64,000 nt of DNA from Sesamum alatum (taxonomy: Eukaryota > Streptophyta > Magnoliopsida > Lamiales > Pedaliaceae), in the NCBI GenBank assembly GCA_034509735.1, contig JACGWO010000006.1:7083001-7147000 (forward strand). The letters are read 5' to 3'. Both the position numbers and the translations under genes were made by a program. Positions 54,095 through 64,000 of the stretch are shown here, piece by piece. How positions within the stretch are numbered: position 1 is the first letter of the stretch; each line of letters opens with the position of its first letter. The notes under the pieces were generated by a model. It had not been told where the DNA came from, did no database searches, and saw only the letters and a program-made list of their open reading frames with translations.

Positions 54095-56126
54095 TGATAG
54101 AATAGGTGATCGTGAAGCCAATTTTATTGGGCTTATGTAACTAGTTTTTGACAATGTTGATGTATTATGATATTTACGTATTGAATAAAAATGATATTCA
54201 ATTTCTTGGCCTGTCATACTTTGTTGTGTTCACTTCCATCATGTTTATTACTGTTTATTGCACAACAAAGCCCACAGACCGGATATGTGAATCCAAGAAG
54301 TTGGATTGCGCATAGGTAGGAAGTTATGAAGCCAGCTTCTGTTGATCGGTTTGAAACTCTCCAATTTAAGGGCCTCAAGATTGGGTATCGAGGATCAAGT
54401 GAGACTTGCACTAAGAACTGCAGTCGTGTTTCATCGGCAAGTGACGTAGGTCGTCCATGCAGTATTAGTAGGTTGGTCGGCTGCGAATCAGTTGGCTGAG
54501 GTAACTCGCGGGAATCGTCATATGGAAGCCTAAAGGGGCTTGGTCGGTGTAACTGACATTCCCGGCTCTGATAGTACGAGATTAGTCCTCGGACTTGAGG
54601 AACCACGGTAGTCACATGCACACTATGCATGTGTCTTAGATTTGGCGAGCAGCTACTGTGTCGAAAGACGTGGTTGTTATAAGACCTATCTAGTGCCGTC
54701 AGAATGTGTAGTGAGGATGGTGCATTCCAAGAAAAAATTCGTCTCATTTTAGTGTTTTGGCAATAATGTCTCCTATACACTTTGAGACTCGTTTTTCCTT
54801 ATAATCTGTGGCCACAGTGATTAAATAGTGGGATGAGATCCCCGTGATGTTTCAGTGGGGTAAACGAGTATCTCAAGCCTTATGTATAGTTTCCTAGTCA
54901 AGGATGAGAACCGATGCATAATTCCATGCCTAGGCTATGGCCGGGAGATGGTAGACGGAAGGACCGTACTTGTATGCATTTGTGAGCCTAAATGTCCATG
55001 CTATATTTTCACCTAGTCTCAGTGCCATGGATCGTTGCTAGATGTCCACACATGGTAACGAGTGAATTCCGGTTATGTGATAATAGGGGATTGGTCAAAG
55101 TCTAGCTGAGGGTGAACCTAAAGAGTCACACACAATTCACTGGCACTGAAGGAATTAATTTGGAATTAATTCCCCGCGATGAGACAATTCAATTGGATTA
55201 AATTGATCTTTTGGAGTGTCAAGCTGTTATCGATCAATTGGATTAATCGGGCTTAATTCATAAATTAGATTTATGGATTTAAGAGGTTGGGCTTTCACTT
55301 TTAATTTGATTAAAAGGTTGAAATTATTTAATTGGCTTCAAGTATTAAATTGGATTTAATACATAGTCCATTGGACCTTTGGACTATTTAAATTAGATTT
55401 AAATGAGTCTGGTCCATAAAGCCCATCAAGGATGGATGGACGAGATTTGATCAAGGAGGGTTTGAGATTGATGGCTAGGATTAATCCTAGAAGTGGATTT
55501 GATTAGGTCTAATCACTAGTTAATGCTTAATGTGTGCCTCTTTGAAAGAGTTTGAGTAGGGCATATGATCTAGTCATATAAATACTCAAAATACACACAT
55601 GCACACACAATGCTCTCTTGCACACACACATCGCCGCCACCCCTGGTCTCTCTCTCGTCCCTCTCTCCCTCTTCTCCTCCAAGATTGCTCTAAGGTTCTT
55701 CTTGATTCCACCAAGGAAGAACTACGGATGATTGATCATGTTAATTCATAACGCTTGGTCGATTGTTCTCTCTCCTAAGATTTCTTGCTAGCACGAGAAG
55801 CTCTAAGGAATTTGGTGAATTGCGTGGACGTTATTTGGAGGTGCTCTACGTAGAGCCTTGGCGGTGGAGATTCGGAACAATATGTGTAGCCGGCAAAGTA
55901 TACTACAAGGGTAAGTCTCTATTTATAATTTCCTTGTTCTCTTTACATACCCTAGGGCCTCCATGAATTGTGTATGTTGTTTCTTTATTCATGAGATACA
56001 TCGAACGCCGGGGAGAACCAAGGGAACACCCCTTAGTGTGTTTCTTAACATCATTTTAAATTCCATTTTATGTATGCTTTATCATTTTTCCGCGCTTCCG
56101 CCGCGTGACTCCCAGGCCAATCCACA
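54095..56126 (+). repeat. 5' LTR of the copia element, about 2.0 kb
   Basis: It begins TGATAGAATAGGTGATCG (TGTTAG in the 3' copy) and ends close to TCCACA before the primer-binding site; the exact 3' edge is uncertain by a few bases. The copy at 62164 onward is collinear but differs by many substitutions and by small and medium indels. Confidence 0.85.
55577..55584 (+). promoter_or_regulatory. LTR TATA box
   Basis: TATAAATA is followed about 30 bp later by a CA-rich stretch where U3/R transcription should start. It is conserved in the 3' LTR near 63855. Confidence 0.65.
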
Positions 56127-56134
56127 CCTTCTAG

Positions 56135-56146
56135 TTGTATTAGAGC
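56135..56146 (+). other. Primer-binding site (initiator tRNA-Met type)
   Basis: TTGTATTAGAGC differs at two positions from TGGTATCAGAGC, the complement of the plant initiator tRNA-Met 3' end used by most copia elements. Confidence 0.7.
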
Positions 56147-58119
56147 CCCGTTTGGTGTATAGCTCTAGGGTTTAACGTGCTATACGTGTTGAAAGCATGC
56201 TCTACGTGTTTAATTTTACGTATGGGAGCATGTTGATAATTATAGAATTATTTGTGTTAATTTTGCACTTGAATGGTTGGATCTTGCGGTTCTTGATTTT
56301 TCCTTGAACTGATTTTCTTGTTGTTTGGAAAAATTGCGGGAAAGAATCAAACAAACAGGAAAACGTGAACGACAGCGGCTGTCTGCCGGCTGCGCGCACA
56401 GGCCCGACCAGCACACCCAGCGCACGCGAACAACAGGCACAGTCTGTCAGCCGCACGCACAAGCAAGGGAACTTGTGTACTGCCGCCCGACCAGTGCGCC
56501 AAGCGCGTGCGGGTGATAGACTTGGGCGCTTGTGTGCGCGCGGCCGCCTAGCGCTAGGCCCAGAGGGGCACGCACAGTGCGCTAACGGCCAGGCACCTGA
56601 TGCCCTGTGCTGGGGAGGGCGCGCACGCGCCGGGCCAAACAGAGGGTGCCGTGCTATCGTCGTGACCGTTTTTTGTGTTGTGCTATTTTTGTAAAACTAT
56701 TTTTTTTTTTTGGAAAATTACTTTACTTTTTGCATTTTTTCTGAACAATTAACTTGAAATATCTTATTTTGATTGACGTTGGGAACCTCCTAAATTTAAT
56801 GTTGTCTTTTTAGTGAGGAAGGGGTTTTTCCTACCAAGAATTTTATGCAATGGTTGCACCAATGATCAACATTATGAGCAAGAAATATTCTGTTGTTTAT
56901 GATATTTGTTATCATGTGTTATTTGGATAGCATGTTTACATGGGATGTGTAATATTGCTATTTGCATTAATGGATTGACAAATGGATGATCACAAAGCCC
57001 TTAGACCACATGTATTGTTTATTTTTCTGTTGGGTGGAGCATGCGCGCCTCTTTGTTTATTCCTTAATCTTTCATTTTTTGCCTTTGAATAATAGGACAT
57101 TCTTCCATCCAATCTATGTACTCCCCCCAGGTGTTCGTAATGAGAGTAGTTAGTGATGAGGTTTTTTAAAATTATTTTGAATAAATGAAAAACAAAGGAA
57201 GCCCAAGAAGGAGGAGACCACAGAGGCCCAAGAAGATGGTGGCCCGAAGGTCCGAAAGATGAAGGCCCGATGGATAAAGAGGCAAGGCCCATCAGAGTGT
57301 TGATGGGTTTCATAATATACTTGTAATATTATAGGGCCAACCCTTAGATTGACCATAGATCCATTGCGGGTTCAGTGGATCGCATAGGTTTTGGGCTTGT
57401 GATAATCCAACAGGGGTGTGCTAGTCTATATTTTGCATGCGGAGTGATTGGTTATATTTATCATATTTCAAAGCATGTAAAATACCATAATCTGTGATGA
57501 GGTCTCCGTCGTTAAAAACAAAACTCTCACTTGGTTGGACCAAGTTGAATATTAGATCCCAAATATGGACTTAAGCGTGCATCATTCGTCCATCCCTTTC
57601 ATCCACAACAAAGTGACGAAGTTGATTTCACCCAATTACGTGGTCTCACGAGTCGTGGCACATTTTTTGGATTGAAATTAAGCTGCACTGTTGTTGTGAA
57701 TAAAGTGAATACAAACCTGTTACCCTGTAGCACGAGTCATGGGGGGGGCGACAATGAGTGTTATGATTCGGTTGATGGGTTGGGTTTAACGCCGAGTAAC
57801 GTGATTCGCTTGCAGTCCTTGGGATCACATGAAGAGGCCAGGTGAAACATCTTGGGGATCTCACTGGACGAGAATGGTATGAAATACCTCCCATAAGGTT
57901 ATTTTTCATGCGAATCGTAAAAGTGTGGTATGAAAATTTTCACTTGTGGACCTCAAGCCCACTAGGAAAGGATTTTCCGAAAACGGCATTTTGAGAATGA
58001 TGTGTTTTCGTAGAAATAGTGGGAGAGTTAATAAATGAAGTCCGAGTCTTTAACTTGTTGTTGGATCATTATCGTCTGCTGATTATCTACTTTATTTTTA
58101 ATGTAGATTTAAATTAAAT
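56147..58119 (+). other. Copia leader, nearly 2 kb, with a GC-rich island
   Basis: Unusually long for a copia leader. The segment 56360-56660 is rich in GCGCAC/GGCCG and stands out from the AT-rich remainder. A second stretch (57190-57300) repeats 'ggcccaagaag', 'ggcccgaagg' and 'ggcccgatgg'. Overlapping ORFs of up to 109 codons in the island look compositional. I see no protein domain. Confidence 0.6.
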
Positions 58120-58975
58120 ATGTCTAAGAATCCCTTATCCTGCATACTTGAGACAAAAAAAATTCGATGGAACCAATTATAACGACTGGTTGCATAATCT
58201 GAGGATAGTTCTCGATTATGAGAATCAAGGCTATGTCATGGACAAGCCGCTTCCACGGGCTTTGCCGGATGGATTCTCACCCTGAAGAACGTGAGACATT
58301 CGAGAAATGGCTAGGGATAATCACAAAGTCCGCAGCCTCATACTCGCCTCAATGACAAATGAGATGCAAAAGTATGAGAGGCTAGACGATGTTCCCTCCA
58401 TAATGGCTCGTATGAAGGATTGCTATGTAGACCCGGACAGGTATACTAGGTACATCGCTGCGAAGGCATTTTTTGGAACTAAGATGACCGAAGTATCCTC
58501 TGTACATGAGCATGGGGTCAAGATGTTTACCCTTGTAGAAAAGCTCGATGACCTCAAGGTAGGGCTCGATGATGAGACGTATATTGATGTGATCCTATAG
58601 TCTCTTCCTCCTTCCATTGACCCATTCATTATTAACTACAACATGAATGCGCTTGAAAAGACAAACATGAGTTGATTAGTATGTTGGTCCAATAAGAGGC
58701 AATGACCAAAAAGTATGCACCGTCGGTATTGATAGGAGAGGCTTCGACTTCTAAGGCGAAAGGCAAGAGGGCCAGACGCTGGAGGAAGAAGAAGGGAAAA
58801 GGGAAAACCGTCATAGCTACAGCAAGGGCTCAGAGCGCTCTCGTTGCCAAAGTAGGGAAAGGCAAGGGAAAAAGGAAGGTTGGTTCACAGCCACAGGCGA
58901 GGCAAATGACATATGCGCCCACTGCCGTGAGAAAGGGCATTGGAAGAAGGATTGCCCCAAATTCCTTTCCGAGCA
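58120..58975 (+). pseudogene. gag: Copia gag, broken
   Basis: Gag forms the particle. The start MSKNPL is followed, after a frame shift, by FDGTNYNDWLHNLRIVLDYE (a copia gag UBN2/DUF4219-type start), then ASMTNEMQKYERLDDVPSIM and KAFFGTKMTE, then a TAG stop at 58598 in place of a Gln. After another shift come a basic stretch (GKGKRK type) and an intact zinc knuckle, CAHCREKGHWKKDC, at 58914-58955. The known product would carry RNA-binding through this knuckle. Confidence 0.85.
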
Positions 58976-61900
58976 AGGTATGTTTGTTGTTGAGGTTAAT
59001 ATGATCACCAACTCTGCTTCTTGGGTATTGGATACCGACTGTGGAGCTCACATCTGCAATGACTTGCAGGTGCTACAAAGAAGTAGAAGACTAAGTAAAT
59101 ACAAGGTAGTCCTAAGGCTTGGCGATGGCAAGGTCGTTGTTGTTGAAGCTGTGGGAACCATTAGCTTAGTAGTTAGTGATCATGTTAGGTTAGAATTGAA
59201 TAATTGTTATTATGTGCCTAGCATGATTAAAATATTATTTCTATTCCGTTGTTAGACAATAGTGGTTTTGAATTTTTTATCAATAAAAGTTTTTTTAATT
59301 TGATGAAAGATGAATTTCCTCATCTGCTAGGCAAACTTAACAATGGTCTTTATATTTAGCAAAAGTCTGATTGGATCATGACTGCTCAAAACAAACGTAA
59401 AATAAACAATCTTGAGAACACTCAGTTGTTGTATGCAAGGCTAGGTTATATCTCTCAAGATAGGATTAGAAGGTTGGTCGATTTAAAGAGTCTATAAATA
59501 GACAATTTGGATGACCTACCAGCCTGCGAGTCCTATCTGAAAGGGAAAATGATCAAGAAGCCCTTTGTTGGACAAAACACGCTTGATGCTGGTCTATTAG
59601 ATTTGTCCATACAGATGTGTGTAGGCCACTGAATATTCAAGCTAAAGGGGGTTTCCCTTACTTCATAACTTTTGTCGATGATCATTCACGGTATGGTTAT
59701 GTTCACCTGATGAGTTACAAGTCTGAGGCTCTAATGAGGTTTAAAGAGTCCAGACTTGAAGTGGAGAACCAAACTGGCTGTAAAATTAAAGTCCTTCAAT
59801 CAGACCGAGGTGGTGAGTACTTGAGTGGTAAATTTCTCGATTATCTAAAAGAAAATGGTATTATCTCTCAATGGACACCTTCCGAAACGCCTCAATTAAA
59901 CCGCGTCTCTGAAAGGAGGAATTGGACTCTGTTGGACATGGTCCGATCCATGATGAGCTTTACCGTGCTGCCCTTGTCTTTTTGGGGTTATGCACTTGAG
60001 ACAGAGGCTAAGTTGTTAAGCATAGCATCGTCTAAAGTGGTGGCCACGACACCGTATTAGATATGACATGGAAAGCCTGCATTGTACAAGTATATGAGAG
60101 TGTGGGGTACCCCTGCATATGTCAAGAGGCTAGTGGCAGACAAGTTAGACTCGAGGTCTTAGCTTGTGCAGGTTCAGTGGCTATCCGAAAGAAACTGCAG
60201 GTTATTACTTTTATGACCCCTCTGAGCAAAAGGTATTTATCTCAAGGAATGCAGTCTTCTTGGAAAAGGGTTTTCTATTGGATACCCAGCGCGATGAGCT
60301 GCTCCTTGAGGAATCAAGTGAGGCATCTCAGTCGCAGTAGCAAAAGTTGCAGACCCTACGGTAAAGAGTTTTCAGTTGAGTACCCAGCGTGTTGAGCAGC
60401 CCCTTGAGGCCCAGCATATTGAGCAGCCTCTTGAGGCTCGGCATGTTGAGCAGCCTTTTGAGGGGCCAACTGAGGTACCTCAATCGCCAGCTCCTGCGAC
60501 GGCAACGCCCAATATGCCCGCTGACATTATTCCAGCTCCCCATAGGTCAACAAGAGTACGCCATCCTCCTAAGAGGTATGGTTTTATAGGTGTGACCGGT
60601 CAATTGGGTAATGATCCAAAGATATATAGGGACGCAATGTCAGACATCGATTTAGAGAAATGGCTTGAGGCCATGAAATCCAAAATGGACTTCATGAGTT
60701 CGAACCAGGTTTGGACGTTGGTGGACCCTCCAAAGGTGTTAAACCTGTTGGGTGTAAATGGGTCTATAAACACAAACTTGGAGTTGATGGGGAGGTGACC
60801 ACCTTCAAGGCTGGGCTTGTAGTGAAATGTTACACTCAACGACCTGGGGTCGACTTTGAGAAAACCTACTCTCCAGTAGCCATGGCTAAGTCCCTTCGGA
60901 TCATGCTTGCCATAGCTACATGGTACGACTATGAGATATGGCAGATGGACGTGAAAATGGTGTTCCTTAACGATTTAGCTGAGAAAGAGATCTATGTGGA
61001 TCAGGCGAAAGGATTCACGGACATTGGAGCAGAAGATCTGCCATCTCCAAAAGTCCATCTATGGCCTCAAACAAGCATCTCTAAGTTGGAATATACATTT
61101 TGTGAAGTCATACGAGGCTATGATTTCATTAAGAACGACCATGACCATTGTATAGACAAAAAGGTCAGTGGGAGTTCAGTAGTGTTCCTAACGCTTTATG
61201 TGGATGACATCTTGCTCATTGGGAATGATGTCAACATGTTAGGTGACACAAAAGCATGATTGTCTACTCAATTCTCCATGAAAGATTTGGGTTAAGTTTC
61301 CTACATCCTTGACATCAAGATCTTCAGGGACAGATCTAAAAGGATGTTAGGAATGACCCAAAACTCGTTTGTTGAGAAAGTTTTGAAAAGATTCAAGATG
61401 GATAACTCCAAACGAGGTTTTCTTCCCATGAGGCATAGGGCTAAGTTATCCAAGAAGCAGTCTCCCAAGATTGATGAGGAACTTGAAGGGGTGAAGGACA
61501 TCCCCTATGCCTCTGCCATAGGTAGCATCTAGTATGGCGTACAGTGTACGAGGCTTGACGTACCTTACACTTTGAGTGTAGCGAGTAGATATCAGGCCTG
61601 CTAGTGAGGCACGTTGGACTGCGGTAAAAACCATTCTTAAGTACCTGGGAAGGACTAAAGATATGTTCTTGGTCTATGGTGGTGGAGAGTTGATACTAGA
61701 AGGCTTTAACGATGCTAGCTTTTAGTCGGACGATGATGATGCAAAGTCTCAGTCGGAATTTGTATTTAGGCTTAATGATGGAGTGGTTTCTTGGAAGAGT
61801 TCCAAGCAGGATACCACAATCGATTCAGAAGCTGCCAAGGAAGCGGTTTGGATAAAAAACTACATCAAAGAGTTGGTGTGGTACCTAGCATTGTCGAGCC

Positions 61901-62149
61901 AGTTGTTATCTTCTATGATAACTACGGGGCTATAACGCAAGAGAAGGAACCGAGATCTCATCATCGGTTCAAACACAATGTTAGACGCTACCACCTGCTC
62001 AGGGAGATGGTGGGAAGAAATGACATTCGGATGGTCTGAGTCAGCTTAGTAGAAAATACAACAGATCACTGACTAAGCCCATGTCGTAGGTCGTTCATGC
62101 TCAACATTTCGGGAAGATGGGTTTAAGGCATATGAGTGTTTGGCTTTAG
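58976..62149 (+). pseudogene. pol: Copia pol: protease, integrase, RT, RNase H, broken
   Basis: The protease site reads WVLDTDCGAHIC, where the catalytic DTG has become DTD (59026-59046). Integrase keeps all three acidic residues: HTDVC near 59614, SDRGGEY near 59803 and SERRN near 59911. RT spans 60711-61300, with GCKWVYKHKL, DVKMVFLND and an intact YVDDILLIGND (61198-61230). RNase H follows from about 61560 (VSWKSSKQDTTIDSEAAKEA, then RSHHRFKHN, ending HMSVWL before 62149). At least eight stops or frame shifts interrupt it, so no full polyprotein can be made. Confidence 0.88.
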
Positions 62150-62153
62150 GTCA

Positions 62154-62162
62154 AGTGGGAGA
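62154..62162 (+). other. Polypurine tract of the copia element
   Basis: AAGTGGGAGAT directly precedes the TGTTAG start of the 3' LTR, the usual copia arrangement. Confidence 0.8.
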
Positions 62163-62163
62163 T

Positions 62164-64000
62164 TGTTAGAATAGGTGATCGTGAGCCAATTTTATTGGGC
62201 TTATTTAACCAGTTTTTGACAATATTGATGTAATATGATATTTACGTATTGAATAAAAGTGATATTCAATTTCTTGGCATGTCATACTTTGTTGTGTTCA
62301 CTTCTATCATATTTATTATTGTTTATTGCACAACAAAGCCCACAGAACGGATATGTGAATCCAAGAAGTTGGACTACGCATAGGTAGGAGTTGGACTGCG
62401 CATAGGTAGGCAGTCATGAAGCTAGCTTTTGTTGATCGGTTTGAAACTCTTCAAGTCAAGGACCTCGAGATTGGGTATTGAGGGTCTGAGTGAGACTTGC
62501 TTTAAGAATTGCAATCGTATTTTATCGGCAAGTGACGTAAGTCGTCCATGCTATATTAGTAGGTTGCTCGGCTGAGAAGTCAACTGAGGTGACTCGCAGG
62601 AATCGTCATATGGAAGCTTGGAGGGGCTTGGTCGGTATGACTGACATTCCCGACTCTGATAGTACGAGATTAGTCCTTAGACTTGAGAAACCACGGCAGT
62701 CACATGCACACTATGCCTGTGTCTTAGATTTGGCGAGCAACTACTGTGTCGAAAGACATGGTTGCTATAAGCCCAATTTAGTACAGTCAGAATGTGTAGT
62801 GAGAATGTGTCAGTGTTTTGACAGTAGTGTCTCCTATACACTCTGAGACTCATTTTCCCTTAGAATCTTTGGCCCAGTGACTGAACAGTGGGATGGGATT
62901 ATCGTCATGTTTCAATGGGGTAAATGAGTGTCACAAGCCTTATGTATAATTAATTCTAATTCGACCAAATCCAATTTATATTATAATTAGCCTTCATAAC
63001 CCCCCCCCCCACCCCATTCTCTCTCTCGGAGCTAAACAAAATAAAATTGTTAGAACTAAGTTGAAGCTTCCCTCTGTCTTTCCCCACACGCCACATTGAA
63101 GTTGGAACCACAGTTCAAATGATTTAAACCAAACGTGTCCCAACTCCTCAATAAAACATCCTAAATTTGGAAGCATGTTTTTAAATCCCTAGTTGCCTAG
63201 TCAAGGATGGGAACTGACGCCCAATTCCATGCCCTAGACTATGGCTGAAAAACGATAGATGGAAGGACCATACTCGTATGCATTCGTGAGCCTAAATATT
63301 TACGTCATGTTTTCACCTAGTCTCTAGTGCCATGGACCGTTGCTAGATGGCCACCCATGGTAAAGGGAGAATTCTAGTTATGGGATAATCAGGGATTGGC
63401 CCAAGTCTAGCTGAGGGTGAACCTAAAGAGTCACACACAATTCACTAGCAGTGACGGAATTTATTTGGAATTTTTTTTTCCAGGAGATAAGATAATTTAA
63501 TTGGATTAAATTGATCTTTTGGAGTATCAAGCTGTCATCGATTAATTGAATTAATCGAGCTTAATACATAAATTAGATTTATGGATTTAAGAGGTTGGGT
63601 TTTTCTTTTTAATTAGATTAAAAAGTTGAAATTATTTAATTGGGCCCAAGTATTCAATTGGATTTAATATATAGTCCATTGGACCTTTGGACTATTCAAA
63701 TTAGATTTAAATGAGTCCAGTCCACAAGCCCATCAAGGATGGATGGACGCGATTTGATCAAGGAGGGTTTGAGATGGATAGTTAGGATTAATCCTAGAAG
63801 TAGATTTGACTAGGTCAAATCACTAGTTAGTGCTTAATGTGTGTCTCTTCTAGTCATATAAATACTCAAAACACACACATGCACACACATCTCTCTTACA
63901 CACACACATTGCCGCCGCATTTTCTCTCTCTCTCGTCCCTCTTTCCCTCTTCTCCTCCAAGATTGCTCTAAGGTTCTTCTTGACTCCATCAAGGAAGAAC
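62164..64000 (+). repeat. 3' LTR of the copia element, truncated by the window end
   Basis: It is collinear with 54095-55720 and still unfinished at the last base. Differences include a duplicated 'ttggactgcgcataggtagg' segment near 62372-62412, a deletion near 62810 and a 242-bp insertion at 62949-63190. Confidence 0.9.
62949..63190. other. 242-bp insertion in the 3' LTR
   Basis: This block is absent from the 5' LTR between 'cttatgtata' and 'cctagtcaagg'. It contains a C-run (63001-63010). No terminal inverted repeats or target duplication could be made out, so the type is unknown. Confidence 0.7.

Larger units (their letters stand above)
54095..64000 (+). mobile_element. Ty1/copia retrotransposon, nearly complete, 3' LTR cut by the window
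   Basis: The element comprises a 5' LTR (54095 to about 56126), a primer-binding site, a long leader (to 58119), gag-pol (58120-62149), a polypurine tract (62154-62162) and a 3' LTR (from 62164). Pol order is protease, integrase, RT, RNase H, which defines Ty1/copia. Numerous stops and shifts make it non-autonomous. The five bases before the element are CGGAT; the matching right flank lies outside the window. Confidence 0.9.

Noticed and set aside
54214..54780. 188-codon minus ORF in the copia LTR
   Set aside because: It lies inside the LTR, the 3' LTR copy is interrupted at the same place, and no domain is recognisable.
56240..56694. Overlapping ORFs on both strands in the GC-rich island
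   Set aside because: Open frames on all sides are expected from the low stop-codon frequency of GC-rich DNA.
1..64000. tRNA and rRNA genes
   Set aside because: No cloverleaf with A and B boxes at correct spacing was recognised, and no conserved rRNA segment was seen; the only B-box-like site belongs to the SINE-like element.

Overview
The window is plant nuclear DNA, most likely from a eudicot. The evidence is a set of plant-specific intronless genes in an AT-rich background, plus plant lineages of Ty1/copia and Ty3/gypsy retrotransposons, CACTA-type and Mutator-type miniature elements, a Helitron-like end and a probable SINE. The style of the copia element would suit an asterid, but that is an impression and was not tested. 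No prokaryotic, organellar or rRNA/tRNA gene was recognised.

Three protein genes are well supported. A type II membrane-anchored plant methyltransferase-like gene lies at 3074-4471 (+). A stand-alone subtilisin-propeptide (I9) inhibitor lies at 6396-6764 (-). An NF-YB transcription factor of the NF-YB4/5 type lies at 15829-16254 (+). The first two converge on a tandem array of about eight 123-bp units (5246-6190). A fourth, unidentified gene with several small phase-compatible exons is proposed on the minus strand between 46556 and 52749. A broken GRF zinc-finger gene lies at 53281-53604.

From about 6.9 to 28 kb the window is dominated by non-autonomous inverted-repeat elements. At least a dozen have arms built around short 'fixed-phrase' segments and direct repeats of 9-10 bp immediately outside, as expected for Mutator-like elements. 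They include a 2.8 kb nearly full-length palindrome (9806-12621), a 1.0 kb palindrome (13664-14663), a nested element (21692-22982) containing two others, and a compound element (24608-25953) whose two ends are each a complete hairpin. CACTA-type MITEs with 3-bp duplications and a probable SINE are interspersed.

From 30.7 to 44.8 kb lies a nested retrotransposon block. It begins with a minus-strand gypsy (Tat-like) element that has only gag, with its 3' LTR and polypurine tract. Its repeat-rich 3' part is interrupted by a solo LTR with a 5-bp duplication. Next comes an inverted pair of LTR ends, then a decayed minus-strand copia element carrying a LINE fragment. Last is an internally deleted gypsy element (39841-44780) that keeps integrase on + and a group of antisense ORFs on -. 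The right end (54095 to beyond 64000) is one large copia element with 2 kb LTRs and a broken gag-pol; its 3' LTR runs off the window.

The genes do not form a pathway. What links the window is repeated nested insertion around a few single-copy plant genes, including insertions close to the promoter or 3' flank of each.
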